Below, one piece after another: positions 19,676 through 28,627 of a stretch of DNA of 64,000 bases. The stretch comes from Phycisphaerales bacterium. Its GTDB lineage: Bacteria > Planctomycetota > Phycisphaerae > Phycisphaerales > UBA1924. Positions within the stretch are counted from its first letter, which is position 1, and each line of letters opens with the position of its first letter. The notes under the pieces were generated by a model that was not told the DNA's origin, did not search any database, and worked only from the letters and a program-made list of their open reading frames with translations. Position numbers and translations under genes: made by a program. The DNA lies in the NCBI GenBank assembly GCA_020845755.1, contig JADLFE010000020.1:1-64000 (forward strand), written 5' to 3'.

Positions 19676-21772
19676 ATGAACATCAGCGTCGCATGGCTCA
19701 ATCGATATCTGCAGCCCGCCAACGTTTCGCCCGACGAGGCCGAGCGATCGCTCATGGACGCGGGCTTCCCGATCGAGTCACGCCAGACGCTCGAGGGCGG
19801 CGACGTTCGCCTTGACGTCGAGATCACCAGCAACCGCGGCGATTGCCTCTCCCATGTCGGGCAGGCGCGTGAGATCGCCGCCAAAACCGGGCGGGCGCTC
19901 GTCGCACCGGTCACGCAACTCCCCAATGCCACCGGCGGCCCGATCGCTTCGCTGCTCACGATCGACAACAACGAGCCCGCCGCGTGCCCGCTCTTCACCG
20001 CGCGTCTGATCCGCGGCGTGAAGGTCGGCCCGTCGCCCGCGTGGCTCGTCAAGGCTCTGGAATCCGTCGGGCAGCGATCCATCAACAACGTCGTCGACGT
20101 GACGAACTTCATCACGTTCGAACTCGGGCACCCGTGCCATGTCTTCGATCTCAAGAAACTCGCAGGCGGCAAACTCGTTATCCGCTTTGCCAATGAAAAC
20201 GAGCCGCTGACGACGCTCGACGGCAAGAAGCGCACGCTCAAAGGCGACGAACTCGTGGTGGCCGACGCCCAGCGAGCCCAGAGCCTGGCGGGCGTGATCG
20301 GCGGCGCGGATTCGGAGATCGACGCCGCCTCGTCCGATGTCGTGCTGGAAATGGCGACGTGGGACCCGGTAACGATCCGGCGTGCGGCCCGCCGCCTGGG
20401 TATCCGCACCGACGCGAGTTATCGCTTCGAGCGCATCGTCGACCCGCGCATGATCGACGATGCGGCGCGCCGTGCCGCGGCGCTGATCATCGAAGTCGCG
20501 GGTGGTTCGCTGTGCGAAGGCGTGATCGCCGAGGGCCAGACGCTCAAGCCTCTAACGCCCATCCGCCTTCGTCCGGAGCGGTGCGACGCGCTGCTCGGCG
20601 TTCACACCGATGTGGCGGAGATGGCGCGCGTGCTGACCAGCGTCGGCGTGGTGGTCGAGCCCATCGGGCGCGCCGGCGGCGAACTTCGCTGCACCGCGCC
20701 CGCGTGGCGCCCCGACCTCCTGCGTGAGGTCGACCTGATCGAAGAAATCGCTCGCCTGCGTGGTCTGTCGGTGATCCCGATCATGGACAAACTCCCGGTC
20801 GAGGTGCGCGAGCCGCAGCGGACCGAGCGTGCCCGGCGCGAACTCTCGCGTGTGCTGACGGGCCTTGGCTTCTATGAGACGATCACGTTCAGTTTCGTGA
20901 GCCGCCCTGATGCCAAGGGTTTCGTGCCGCCGGGGTTGTCGACGATCGAGGTCGATGACGAGCGCCGCAAGGCCGAGCCCGTGGTGCGTCCGAGCGCGAT
21001 CCCGAGCCTGCTCTCCTGCCGGCGCGGGAATCAGGATGCCAAGGCGATCGCGCCGGGGGCGGCCCGCCTCTTCGAGGTTTCGGCCGTGTTCGCTCAGAAG
21101 GGCGACGGCTCGACACGCCAGACCGTCGAACACCGCAACGTCGCGCTCATGCTCGATGTCCCGACCGCCGGTGGAAAGCCCGGCATCGCCGAGAGGCAGG
21201 AAGGCGTGCGCCTGGTGCGCGGCGCTATCGAGGCGATGGTCCGCGCCATGCGCGGGCACGGCGCCGATCTGGTGTTCACGCTCGGCGTGACCCCGCTGGC
21301 GTCGATGGACCCCGCCGCGTGCGCCGGTGTTTCGCTCGACGGCAAGCCGCTGGGATACTTCGGCCTGATCGCGCCCGCGACGCTGACCCAGTTCGGCCTG
21401 GATCACCCGGTCGTGGCGGCGGAGATCGCGCTCGACCCGCTGCTGGCCGCGTTCCCGCCCAAGGCCAGCGTTACGACGCGCCCGGCGTTCCCCGCGATCG
21501 ACCGCGATCTCTCGGTGATCGTCGATGAAAAGGTGACATGGGCGTCGCTGCAATCGATCGTCCAATCGCAGGCGATGAAGTGGCGCGAGCGCCTCGAGTT
21601 CGTCGGCACCTACCGCGGCAAGCAGATCGGCCAGGGAAAGAAGTCGGTCACGTTCCGGCTCTACTTCCGCGACGCGGAGCGCACGCTCAGGCGTGAAGAG
21701 GTCGACCCAGAAATCGATGCCCTGGTGGCCCGCCTCAAGAAGGACTGCGGCGCGGACGTGCGGACGGCCTGA
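19676..21772 (+). CDS. pheT: phenylalanine--tRNA ligase beta subunit, short form
   Basis: Beta subunit of the alpha2-beta2 synthetase for tRNA-Phe. The start MNISVAWLNRYL is canonical, followed by LDVEITSNRGDCLSHVGQAREIA, a B3/B4 region with NNVVDVTNFITFELGHP, a B5 domain, a catalytic-like domain (GFYETITFSFV), and a C-terminal FDX-ACB anticodon domain (RPAFPAIDRDLSVIVDE). At 698 residues it is about 100 shorter than the common bacterial form. The EMAP/OB tRNA-binding domain normally found between the first 40 residues and the LDVEITSNR motif is missing. pheS is not adjacent. The ATG at 19676 fits the conserved N-terminus. Confidence 0.93.
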   Translation: MNISVAWLNRYLQPANVSPDEAERSLMDAGFPIESRQTLEGGDVRLDVEITSNRGDCLSHVGQAREIAAKTGRALVAPVTQLPNATGGPIASLLTIDNNEPAACPLFTARLIRGVKVGPSPAWLVKALESVGQRSINNVVDVTNFITFELGHPCHVFDLKKLAGGKLVIRFANENEPLTTLDGKKRTLKGDELVVADAQRAQSLAGVIGGADSEIDAASSDVVLEMATWDPVTIRRAARRLGIRTDASYRFERIVDPRMIDDAARRAAALIIEVAGGSLCEGVIAEGQTLKPLTPIRLRPERCDALLGVHTDVAEMARVLTSVGVVVEPIGRAGGELRCTAPAWRPDLLREVDLIEEIARLRGLSVIPIMDKLPVEVREPQRTERARRELSRVLTGLGFYETITFSFVSRPDAKGFVPPGLSTIEVDDERRKAEPVVRPSAIPSLLSCRRGNQDAKAIAPGAARLFEVSAVFAQKGDGSTRQTVEHRNVALMLDVPTAGGKPGIAERQEGVRLVRGAIEAMVRAMRGHGADLVFTLGVTPLASMDPAACAGVSLDGKPLGYFGLIAPATLTQFGLDHPVVAAEIALDPLLAAFPPKASVTTRPAFPAIDRDLSVIVDEKVTWASLQSIVQSQAMKWRERLEFVGTYRGKQIGQGKKSVTFRLYFRDAERTLRREEVDPEIDALVARLKKDCGADVRTA

Positions 21773-21784
21773 CCGGGCGATGCC

Positions 21785-22348
21785 TCAGCACTTCACCAGG
21801 TGAACGCCTTTGAAGCGCGGCCCGTCTTCGCCAAAGCCGAACGCGTCGAAATACAACCCCAGGTCTTGCTGGTCCAATCGCCCGTCGTCGTTCAGGTCGT
21901 AGCGCGCGCTAAACCCGCCATAGCCCGTTCGGGCGGCCTGCTCGATGGCGCTCTCGATCGCCTCGACGAACTGCTCGACATCACTCCCGTCAACGACGCC
22001 GTCAAAGTTCGTGTCGGCCATGAGGATCGAGGCATCACTTTCGTCCGGCGATGCGGCGGCGGCGAAGATGATCGAGAAGTCGCGGGGCACGTTGCGCCTC
22101 GGGCCGGCGCGAGTCGCGTCGGATTCTTCGGTTGCGACCGCCAGACCCGGCGCGACCGCAGCGCGAGCGAGTTCGTGCGTGTTTGCTCCGCTTATGTCGC
22201 TCACGTCAACCCGGCTCGGGGCCTGGGTATTCCCAACCACTCCGGCGTTCATCAGCCCGATCGACACGCACGCCAAGCCAACAAGAAGTCCCGTGATTCT
22301 CGGGAGCGTCCAGCCGCCTCGAATGCCGCCAAACTCGGGTGATTTCAT
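21785..22348 (-). CDS. exported protein with dockerin-type EF-hand repeat
   Basis: A 187-residue protein with a hydrophobic N-terminal segment (ITGLLVGLACVSIGLMNAG), a low-complexity middle and a C-terminal pair of calcium loops. DTNFDGVVDGSD and DLNDDGRLDQQD are spaced as in dockerin type I repeats, each followed by a helix. It ends in Cys. Dockerins attach proteins to cohesins; no cohesin is visible in this window, and planctomycetes carry many such domains without cellulosomes. The start at 22348 gives a short basic N-terminus. It runs into the pheT end convergently. Confidence 0.7.
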   Translation of the reverse strand: MKSPEFGGIRGGWTLPRITGLLVGLACVSIGLMNAGVVGNTQAPSRVDVSDISGANTHELARAAVAPGLAVATEESDATRAGPRRNVPRDFSIIFAAAASPDESDASILMADTNFDGVVDGSDVEQFVEAIESAIEQAARTGYGGFSARYDLNDDGRLDQQDLGLYFDAFGFGEDGPRFKGVHLVKC

Positions 22349-22536
22349 AGGGAAGTTCTCAAATTCCGCGGGTTGGATGGAGTACCGCAATCGACCCGTT
22401 CGTGTTCCCGGATTGAGCAAACTTTGCGACCGAGCCTCCTAGAATCGCTGTCGCTCCCGCGATTTCGGCACGGCCGGGTTCGGGGCGATTCGGGGGTTCG
22501 GTGGGCGATCGGTAGATCGGCCCGCATGGCTCGGAG

Positions 22537-23646
22537 GTGCGTGTGAAGACCAAGACGTTGGCGTCCAAGCCCGTTCGCACCAGCAAGCGCTCGTCGGCGG
22601 TCCGTGCCGCTCGATCGACCAAGCCCGCGGCCCGTGCCCAAGCCAACGGCAAGACCAAGCCTTCTGCCAAAGTCGTCGTGAAGGCGGCGGTCAAGACCTC
22701 CAAGGTCACGGCCAAGTCCGCCGCACAGCCCATCGACGCGGATCTTCCCATCATCCACGTCAACGGCCAGATGCTCCCCAAGAGCAAGGCGATGGTCTCG
22801 GTCTATGACCACGGCCTGCTCTACGGCGACGGCATCTTCGAGGGCATCCGCGTTTACCAGGGCAAGATCTTCAAGTGCAAGCAGCACATGGATCGCCTCT
22901 ACCACTGCGCCGATCAGATCCGCCTCAAGATCCCCGTGTCGCGCGACCGCATGGTCGAGATCCAGCGCGAGTGCATCAAGGCCAACAACGCCACCGACGG
23001 CTACATCCGCCTTGTTGTCACCCGCGGCTTCGGCACGTTGGGCCTCGATCCGCGTCGCTGCCCGACCGCCGGCGTGATCTGCATCATGGACCAGATCCGC
23101 CTCTTCCCCAAGGAGGCCTACGAGGCCGGCATGCGCGTCATCGTCGCCCGCCGCCCCAAGACCCCGATCGCGTGCCTCGACCCGCGCATCAAGAGCCTCA
23201 ACTACCTCAACAACATCCTCGCCAAGTGCGAGGCGATCGACTTCGGCTGCGACGAGGTCATCATGCTCAACCTCAATGGTGAAGTCACCGAAGGTTCGGG
23301 CGACAACATCTTCATCGTCAAGGATGGACAGATCTACACGCCGCCGTCGGACGCCGGCATCCTCGAAGGCGTCACGCGCGGCTTCGTGATGCGCGAATTG
23401 GCCCCGATGTTCGGCTACACCTGCACCCAGAAGACGCTCACGCTGAGCGACGTGCTCACCGCCGACGAGGTCTTCCTCACCGGCACCGCCGCCGAGATCA
23501 TCGGCGTCACCCAGATCGACCAGCACGACGGCAAGGGCAACATCACCAGTACGACCCGGATCTCCGGCGGCGAAGGGCCCATCACCAAAGCCCTCCGCCT
23601 CAAGTTCCGCGAGATCGCCACCAGCAACAACGTGCCGGAGGAGTAG
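22537..23646 (+). CDS. ilvE: branched-chain amino acid aminotransferase with basic N-terminal tail
   Basis: PLP fold-type IV transaminase interconverting Leu/Ile/Val and their keto acids. The core begins at about residue 70 (LPIIHVNGQMLP) and shows VYDHGLLYGDGIFEGIR, the Schiff-base lysine in IKSLNYLNN, EVTEGSGDNIF and LTGTAAEIIGVTQID. In front sits a tail of about 65 residues rich in Lys, Arg, Ala and Ser (about 12 Lys and 6 Arg), resembling a histone-H1-like or nucleic-acid-binding extension. The start is GTG (22537 or 22543), and no ATG precedes the core in frame. D-amino-acid or ADC lyase alternatives share the fold. A terminator follows. Confidence 0.88.
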   Translation: MRVKTKTLASKPVRTSKRSSAVRAARSTKPAARAQANGKTKPSAKVVVKAAVKTSKVTAKSAAQPIDADLPIIHVNGQMLPKSKAMVSVYDHGLLYGDGIFEGIRVYQGKIFKCKQHMDRLYHCADQIRLKIPVSRDRMVEIQRECIKANNATDGYIRLVVTRGFGTLGLDPRRCPTAGVICIMDQIRLFPKEAYEAGMRVIVARRPKTPIACLDPRIKSLNYLNNILAKCEAIDFGCDEVIMLNLNGEVTEGSGDNIFIVKDGQIYTPPSDAGILEGVTRGFVMRELAPMFGYTCTQKTLTLSDVLTADEVFLTGTAAEIIGVTQIDQHDGKGNITSTTRISGGEGPITKALRLKFREIATSNNVPEE

Positions 23647-23674
23647 TTCGACTCTTCCGTTCCGATCCCACCAC

Positions 23675-23699
23675 GCCCGGCCATCGCGCCGGGCTTTTT
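23675..23699 (+). terminator. rho-independent terminator after ilvE
   Basis: Stem GCCCGGC (23675-23681) with GCCGGGC (23688-23694), six-base loop, then five T. It lies 29 bases beyond the ilvE stop. Confidence 0.85.
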
Positions 23700-23749
23700 C
23701 ATCTCGCCCCCACGCGTGCGACGCTGCCGCTTCCTCCTACGATTCATCG

Positions 23750-24211
23750 ATGCCCTATCGCATCTGCAAATCGTTCACGGTCGAGTCCGGGCACATGCTT
23801 TCCAAGCACCCCGGACGCTGCCGCTTCCCCCACGGGCATACCCGCGCGATCGACGTCGTCGTCTCGGCCGCGGAACTCGATGCCAGCGACATGGTGTGCG
23901 ATTTCGCCGCGCTCAAGCACGCGATCGCGGCCGCCGTCGACCGCTTCGACCATGCCCTGGCGATCAACAGCAACGACCCACTCCTGTCAAAGTTGGAATC
24001 TGTTCAGGAACGGATCGTAATTTTTCAGGGTAAAGACCCCACGACGGAAGTCCTCGCGAAGTTCATCTTTGATGAACTGGAGTCGGTGATCGCCGCCCGT
24101 CGCTCGATCGCGGGCCCCGATGGGCGGAGTTACGTGCTCCCGTCGGGGTTGCGGGTCGAGCGGGTGCGGGTGGGCGAGACGCCGACGACCTGGGCCGAAT
24201 ACGCGCGGTAG
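23750..24211 (+). CDS. queD: 6-carboxytetrahydropterin synthase (QueD-like)
   Basis: A 153-residue enzyme of the 6-pyruvoyl-tetrahydropterin synthase superfamily, acting on 7,8-dihydroneopterin triphosphate in the queuosine route. Zinc ligands His15, His28 and His30 are in place (SGHMLSKH and CRFPHGH). Cys24 lies in the CxxxHGH spacing seen in QueD and PTPS, and a terminal VGETPTTWAEY supplies the conserved Glu. No other queuosine gene is nearby, so a role in another pterin pathway remains possible. Confidence 0.85.
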   Translation: MPYRICKSFTVESGHMLSKHPGRCRFPHGHTRAIDVVVSAAELDASDMVCDFAALKHAIAAAVDRFDHALAINSNDPLLSKLESVQERIVIFQGKDPTTEVLAKFIFDELESVIAARRSIAGPDGRSYVLPSGLRVERVRVGETPTTWAEYAR

Positions 24212-24269
24212 TCGCCGCGCCCGTTCCGGGTTGAGTGAGCAGGGATCGCGTCATCGGAGAATGCACGCC

Positions 24270-25748
24270 ATGAGTTTCACGAAGGTCCAGACCCGTTCGT
24301 TCCGGGGTGTGGTTGGCTCGTTCCTGATCCGTGCCGCGCTGACCGGCGCGACGGCGGCGGCGCTCTGCCTCCCGCTCGCCGCGCCCGCGCTGGCCCAGCC
24401 CTCGACCACACCCTCAACAACGCCGACGAGCCCGTCGGCCACCAAGTCCGACATGGACTTTGCCCGCAGTCTCTCGCGGGTCTTCCGGACCGTCGCGACC
24501 AAGGCCGAAGGCTCCGTCGTTCACATCACCCAACTCAACAAGGTCCCGACCTACACGCGTGACGTCTTCGGCTTTCCGACGCGCACCGGCGAATCACGCC
24601 TCACCCAGACCGGCTTGGGCTCGGGCTTCATCGTGAGCGACGACGGCTACATCCTCACCAACAACCACGTCGTCGCCGGCGCCGATGCGCTCACCGTCAA
24701 ACTGTTCGACCAGCAGGAGTTCACGGCCCGCGTGATCGGGCGCGACCCCGCCACCGATGTCGCGGTCGTCAAGATCGATGCCAAGGGCCTGAGGCCTCTC
24801 ACCTTCGCCGATTCCGACGCCATCGACGTTGGAGAGTGGGTCGTTGCGATCGGCAGCCCGCGCGGGCTCGAATCCAGCGTCACCGCCGGCATCGTCTCTG
24901 CCAAGGGCCGCGCCGGCATCGGCCTGGTCGATTACGAGGACTTCATCCAGACCGACGCCGCGATCAATCCCGGCAACTCGGGCGGCCCGCTGCTCAACCT
25001 CGACGCTCAGGTCGTCGGCATCAACTCCGCGATCGCCAGCCGCTCGGGCGGAAGCGAGGGCCTCTCCTTCGCCATCCCGTCCAAGGTCGTCCAGTACGTC
25101 ATGGAGTCGATCATCAAGAACGGCCGCGTCTCGCGCGGATGGCTCGGCGTCACGCTCGCGGAAGAAAACGCAACGGGCGATCAGGGCGGCGCCAAACGCG
25201 GCGTGAAGATCGCCGAAGTTACGCCCGACAGCCCCGCGGCCCAGGCGGGCCTGCGTCCCGGCGATGTGATTCTCGCCTATCGAGGCCGTCAGGTGGATGC
25301 CCTCGACCGCCTGCGCACCGCGATCGCGCTGACCCCGCCGGACACCACCGTCCCGGTCGAGTTCGTGCGCGACGGGAGCAAACGCAACGCCGAACTGAAG
25401 GTCGCCGACCAGACCACCAACATGGCCAAGGCCCTAGGCGGCATCGCCGTCCCCGAGATCGGCGCGATTGTGAAGTCTGTCGAACTTGACCGTCGCGTGG
25501 CCCGCCGGATCGGGCTCCGCGACACCAAGGCCGTGCAGGTGCTCGAAGTCACCAAGGGCGGGCGCGCCGAACGCGCCGGCCTGATCGCGGGCGATTACAT
25601 CGTCAATCTCGACGGTGACGCCATGCACAACGCCGAAGAGCTCGCCAAGACCGCGGCCAGGCTGGATTTCTCCCGGAGCCCGCGCGTGGACGTCCTGCGC
25701 GAATCGCGCGGCATCTGGAACCAGGGAACGACATCACTGGACGACTGA
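24270..25748 (+). CDS. periplasmic serine protease, HtrA/DegP family
   Basis: Do-type envelope quality-control protease. A signal peptide (AALTGATAAALCLPLAAPALAQ) is followed by a trypsin-like domain with the catalytic triad His133 (TNNHVVAGAD), Asp163 (DPATDVAVVKID) and Ser237 (NPGNSGGPLLN), counted from the chosen start. Two PDZ domains follow (about residues 290-380 and 395-485). I prefer the ATG at 24270 because ggaga lies 9 bases upstream; another ATG is at 24261. Its last 15 bases overlap the 3' end of the convergent SLC13 gene. Confidence 0.93.
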   Translation: MSFTKVQTRSFRGVVGSFLIRAALTGATAAALCLPLAAPALAQPSTTPSTTPTSPSATKSDMDFARSLSRVFRTVATKAEGSVVHITQLNKVPTYTRDVFGFPTRTGESRLTQTGLGSGFIVSDDGYILTNNHVVAGADALTVKLFDQQEFTARVIGRDPATDVAVVKIDAKGLRPLTFADSDAIDVGEWVVAIGSPRGLESSVTAGIVSAKGRAGIGLVDYEDFIQTDAAINPGNSGGPLLNLDAQVVGINSAIASRSGGSEGLSFAIPSKVVQYVMESIIKNGRVSRGWLGVTLAEENATGDQGGAKRGVKIAEVTPDSPAAQAGLRPGDVILAYRGRQVDALDRLRTAIALTPPDTTVPVEFVRDGSKRNAELKVADQTTNMAKALGGIAVPEIGAIVKSVELDRRVARRIGLRDTKAVQVLEVTKGGRAERAGLIAGDYIVNLDGDAMHNAEELAKTAARLDFSRSPRVDVLRESRGIWNQGTTSLDD

Positions 25749-27269
25749 CGACATCGCTCGCGACGCAAAGAGCACGCACACGACCGAGCCCACCACGATC
25801 GCCGCCAGATCAATGAGGAACCCGGCGCGGGCCATCTGACGCGTCGAGACCTTGCCCGTCGCATAAGCCAGCGCGTTGGGCGGCGTGGCGACCGGCAGCA
25901 TGAACCCGTTGCTCGCCGCGATCGTCGTCGCGACCAGCAGCACGCCCGGCGGGAGGCCGAGTTCCTTCTCCGCGGCGTACATGACCGGGAGCACCGCCGC
26001 CACCAGCGCGACATTGCTCGCCAGTTCGGACAGGAATGTCACGCTCGCGACGACCAGCGGCAGGAGCACCCAGAGCGGCACTCCCTTCAGCCCCGAGAGC
26101 GCCCGCCCGAGCAGAAGATCGACGCCGGTGTGCGACATCATGGCCGCCAGCGACAGACCGCCGCCAAAGAAGAGCAGCACGCCCCACGGGATTCGCGCGG
26201 CGGTGGGCCAGTCCAGCACGAACGTGCGGCGGCGCCCGCCCGCTGGCACGACGAACAGCGAGAGCGCGGCCGCCAGCGCGATCCCCGCGTCGGTCAATGC
26301 AAACGCCTTGATCCCGATCGCCTCACGCAACCCTGAAAGCGATTCGCTGTTCAGCCAGGTGTTGAGCCACGGCCGGGCGATCCACAGCGCCGCGGCGCAC
26401 GAGAACGCGATCAGCGTCGCCCACTCGCCGCGCTTCATCGGCCCCAGCGCCGAGAGGCGCGAGCGGATGAGTTCACGCGCGTCGGGGCGCTCACCCGTCG
26501 GCAGGTGGAACAGCACTCGCACCAGCAGGAACCACGCGGCCGGAAGCACGATCACGGCCATGGGCAACCCGACCCAGAGCCACGAGACAAAGGACGGCGG
26601 GCTTCCGAAGTGCTTCTCGACAAAGCCCGCGAACACGCCGTTGGGAGGCGTGCCGATCAGTGTTGAAACGCCCGTGATCGACGCGGCATAGGCGATCCCC
26701 AGCACCACGCAGGTCGAAAAGTTGCGCGCAAGCATGTGATCGTGCGCGTCCTTGGCGTGCGAGGAGACCACGCCGGCCACCGACAGCCCGATGGGCAGCA
26801 TGAACATCGTCGTCGCCGTATTCGAGACCCACATGCTGACGATGCCCGTCGCCAGCATCATGCCGGCGACCAGCCGCGTCGGCGACGAGCCCGTGACCGA
26901 CATCACCGACAGGGCCAGGCGCTCGTGCAATCCCCATCGCTCCATCGAGCGCCCGAGAAAAAAGCCCCCCATGAACAGGAATACTTGCTCGCTGGCGTAG
27001 GGCGTCGCGACCACGTCGAACTTCGCGACGCCCAGCAGCGGGAAGGTCACCAGCGGAAGCAGCGACGTCGCCTCGACCGGCAGCGCCTCGGTCAGCCAGC
27101 ACGTCGCCATGAGCACGCCCACCGCCGCCACGATCCGCGCGGGCGCGCCGACATCCGGCGGAAGCAGCCACATCGCGAGCATCGCCAGGAGCGGCCCGAC
27201 GACCATGCCGAGGCGCGCCAGCCACGCCGGCGAACTCTCGAGCGTCTCGCTGGTCAGTTCGTCGTTCAA
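25734..27269 (-). CDS. SLC13/DASS-family sodium-coupled anion symporter
   Basis: A 511-residue polytopic transporter of the divalent anion:sodium symporter family (dicarboxylate, citrate or sulfate). The two Na+/substrate motifs are present: WVSNTATTMFMLPI in the N half and ELASNVALVAAVLPV in the C half. The opening ATCWLTEALPVEATSLLP is diagnostic. Substrate is unresolved. Its start codon overlaps the stop of the DUF486 gene by 4 bases, so it is the last gene of an apparent exbB-exbD-exbD-DUF486-SLC13 run. Confidence 0.9.
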   Translation of the reverse strand: MNDELTSETLESSPAWLARLGMVVGPLLAMLAMWLLPPDVGAPARIVAAVGVLMATCWLTEALPVEATSLLPLVTFPLLGVAKFDVVATPYASEQVFLFMGGFFLGRSMERWGLHERLALSVMSVTGSSPTRLVAGMMLATGIVSMWVSNTATTMFMLPIGLSVAGVVSSHAKDAHDHMLARNFSTCVVLGIAYAASITGVSTLIGTPPNGVFAGFVEKHFGSPPSFVSWLWVGLPMAVIVLPAAWFLLVRVLFHLPTGERPDARELIRSRLSALGPMKRGEWATLIAFSCAAALWIARPWLNTWLNSESLSGLREAIGIKAFALTDAGIALAAALSLFVVPAGGRRRTFVLDWPTAARIPWGVLLFFGGGLSLAAMMSHTGVDLLLGRALSGLKGVPLWVLLPLVVASVTFLSELASNVALVAAVLPVMYAAEKELGLPPGVLLVATTIAASNGFMLPVATPPNALAYATGKVSTRQMARAGFLIDLAAIVVGSVVCVLFASRAMSSVVQ

Positions 27270-27637
27270 GGCTTCGCACCGCCATTCCGCCCCAGCATCG
27301 CGACGACCACGCCCGCCGCCACCAGCCCCATCGCCACCAGGTCGGTCGTGCGCGGCTTCTCCTTCGCGACCCAGACCGTGAACACCAGGAACACGACCAG
27401 CGTGATCGCCTCCTGCATGATCTTGAGCTGCGGCAGGCTCAGCGGCCCGCCGTGGTCAACGTGCCCCAGCCGATTCGCCGGCACCTGCAGGATGTACTCG
27501 GGCAGCGCGATCAGCCACGAGATCCCGATCGCCATCCACAGCGGCCACGACGACTTCTTCACGTGGTAATACCACGCGTACGTCATGAATGTGTTGGACG
27601 CAAGGAGCAGAAAGACCGTGACGAGAACACGCTGCAT
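27266..27637 (-). CDS. DUF486 (DMT-like) small membrane protein
   Basis: A 123-residue protein with four membrane segments. The pattern SNTFMTYAWYYHVK, WLIALPEYILQVPANR and LPQLKIMQEAITLVVF is characteristic of the DUF486 family, whose function is unknown. The start at 27637 opens on the conserved N-terminus; upstream in-frame sequence is not membrane-like. It overlaps the following symporter gene by 4 bases, indicating translational coupling. Confidence 0.85.
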   Translation of the reverse strand: MQRVLVTVFLLLASNTFMTYAWYYHVKKSSWPLWMAIGISWLIALPEYILQVPANRLGHVDHGGPLSLPQLKIMQEAITLVVFLVFTVWVAKEKPRTTDLVAMGLVAAGVVVAMLGRNGGAKP

Positions 27638-27687
27638 GGACGCAGCATAAGCGGGCGCAAGGCTGTGCGCGGGGCGGCGCTCGGCAA

Positions 27688-28203
27688 TTACATCCCGTCC
27701 GACAGAGGTGTCATGCCGACCTTGGCGATACCCAGGCGATTGCACGCGTCATGGGCGAAGACCAGGTCCTGCATCGGCACCCGCGCGTCGGGCTTGAGCA
27801 GCACCGCCACCTCGCGCCCCGTGTTGTCCTTCACGAGTTGCTCCAGCCGGACGGCCAGCGCGGCCAGCGGCGCGCCGTCGAGCGCTTCGCCGGTGACGAG
27901 CGTGCGCGTGCCGCCTCGTGCCTGGCCGGCGCGGTTCGGGTCAACGCCATCATCGGGGCTCGTGCTGTCGCCCGGCGCTGATCGCAGCGTGAACTCGAGG
28001 CGGAGCGTCTCGCTGGCCGCGCCCGCGGCGGCGGAGCGCACGGGGAGAGCCGACTTGATGAACCACTCGGGCCCGAGCACGGCGGAACTGGCCATGAAGA
28101 AGACGAGGATCACCATGACCACGTCGACCATCGGCGTCATGTTCGGCGCGTGGTGCAGGTCGCGGGCCTGCGCGAGCGAGAGCCGGCGGCGCAGGGCGCT
28201 CAT
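27688..28203 (-). CDS. exbD: ExbD/TolR-type biopolymer transport protein
   Basis: A 171-residue ExbD/TolR protein with one N-terminal membrane helix. That helix contains the proton-relay Asp (NMTPMVDVVMVILVFFMAS) and leads to a periplasmic domain ending in a typical beta-alpha-beta (VAVLLKPDARVPMQDLV). It carries an extra Gly/Asp/Ser-rich loop at about residues 70-105. It overlaps the preceding exbD by 4 bases. A TonB partner is not visible. Confidence 0.9.
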   Translation of the reverse strand: MSALRRRLSLAQARDLHHAPNMTPMVDVVMVILVFFMASSAVLGPEWFIKSALPVRSAAAGAASETLRLEFTLRSAPGDSTSPDDGVDPNRAGQARGGTRTLVTGEALDGAPLAALAVRLEQLVKDNTGREVAVLLKPDARVPMQDLVFAHDACNRLGIAKVGMTPLSDGM

Positions 28204-28619
28204 GGAGCACGCTCCGTCGCCAGGCGCGCGCTGGTCAGCCCGGCGCGCCGGCAGGCGTCGAGCACGGGAGACAGCGTCTCAAAGGGAAGTTCGGCTGACG
28301 CACGGAGCAGCACGGGGCGCGGCGGAGCCGATGACTGCGCGGCGCGGACAAGCGCCTCCAACGCATCGAGCGAGATGGGCTCGTCGGAGGAGACCAGCGA
28401 CGGCGTGCCGTCCGGGCTTCGCGCGATGATGACCGAGAGCGGCTCGGGGCCCGCGGGAACCTGCCCCGTCGCGGAAGTCGGCAGCTTGACGGCGGGGTCC
28501 ATCGCGAGTTTGCCGACGATGAGGAAGAAGATGATGAGGCACATGACCACGTCGATCAGCGGCGTGACGTTGATCTCGCCGGTGATGGGCCTGTGAGGAT
28601 GAACAGGGCGGGCTCGCAT
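28200..28619 (-). CDS. exbD: ExbD/TolR-type biopolymer transport protein
   Basis: A 139-residue paralogue of the following gene, with INVTPLIDVVMCLIIFFLIVG carrying the conserved membrane Asp, then a periplasmic domain. It starts 8 bases after exbB ends. Two ExbD subunits with one ExbB suggests a hetero-oligomeric proton channel driving an outer-membrane or cell-wall process. Confidence 0.9.
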   Translation of the reverse strand: MRARPVHPHRPITGEINVTPLIDVVMCLIIFFLIVGKLAMDPAVKLPTSATGQVPAGPEPLSVIIARSPDGTPSLVSSDEPISLDALEALVRAAQSSAPPRPVLLRASAELPFETLSPVLDACRRAGLTSARLATERAP

Positions 28620-28627
28620 CGCGTGAT

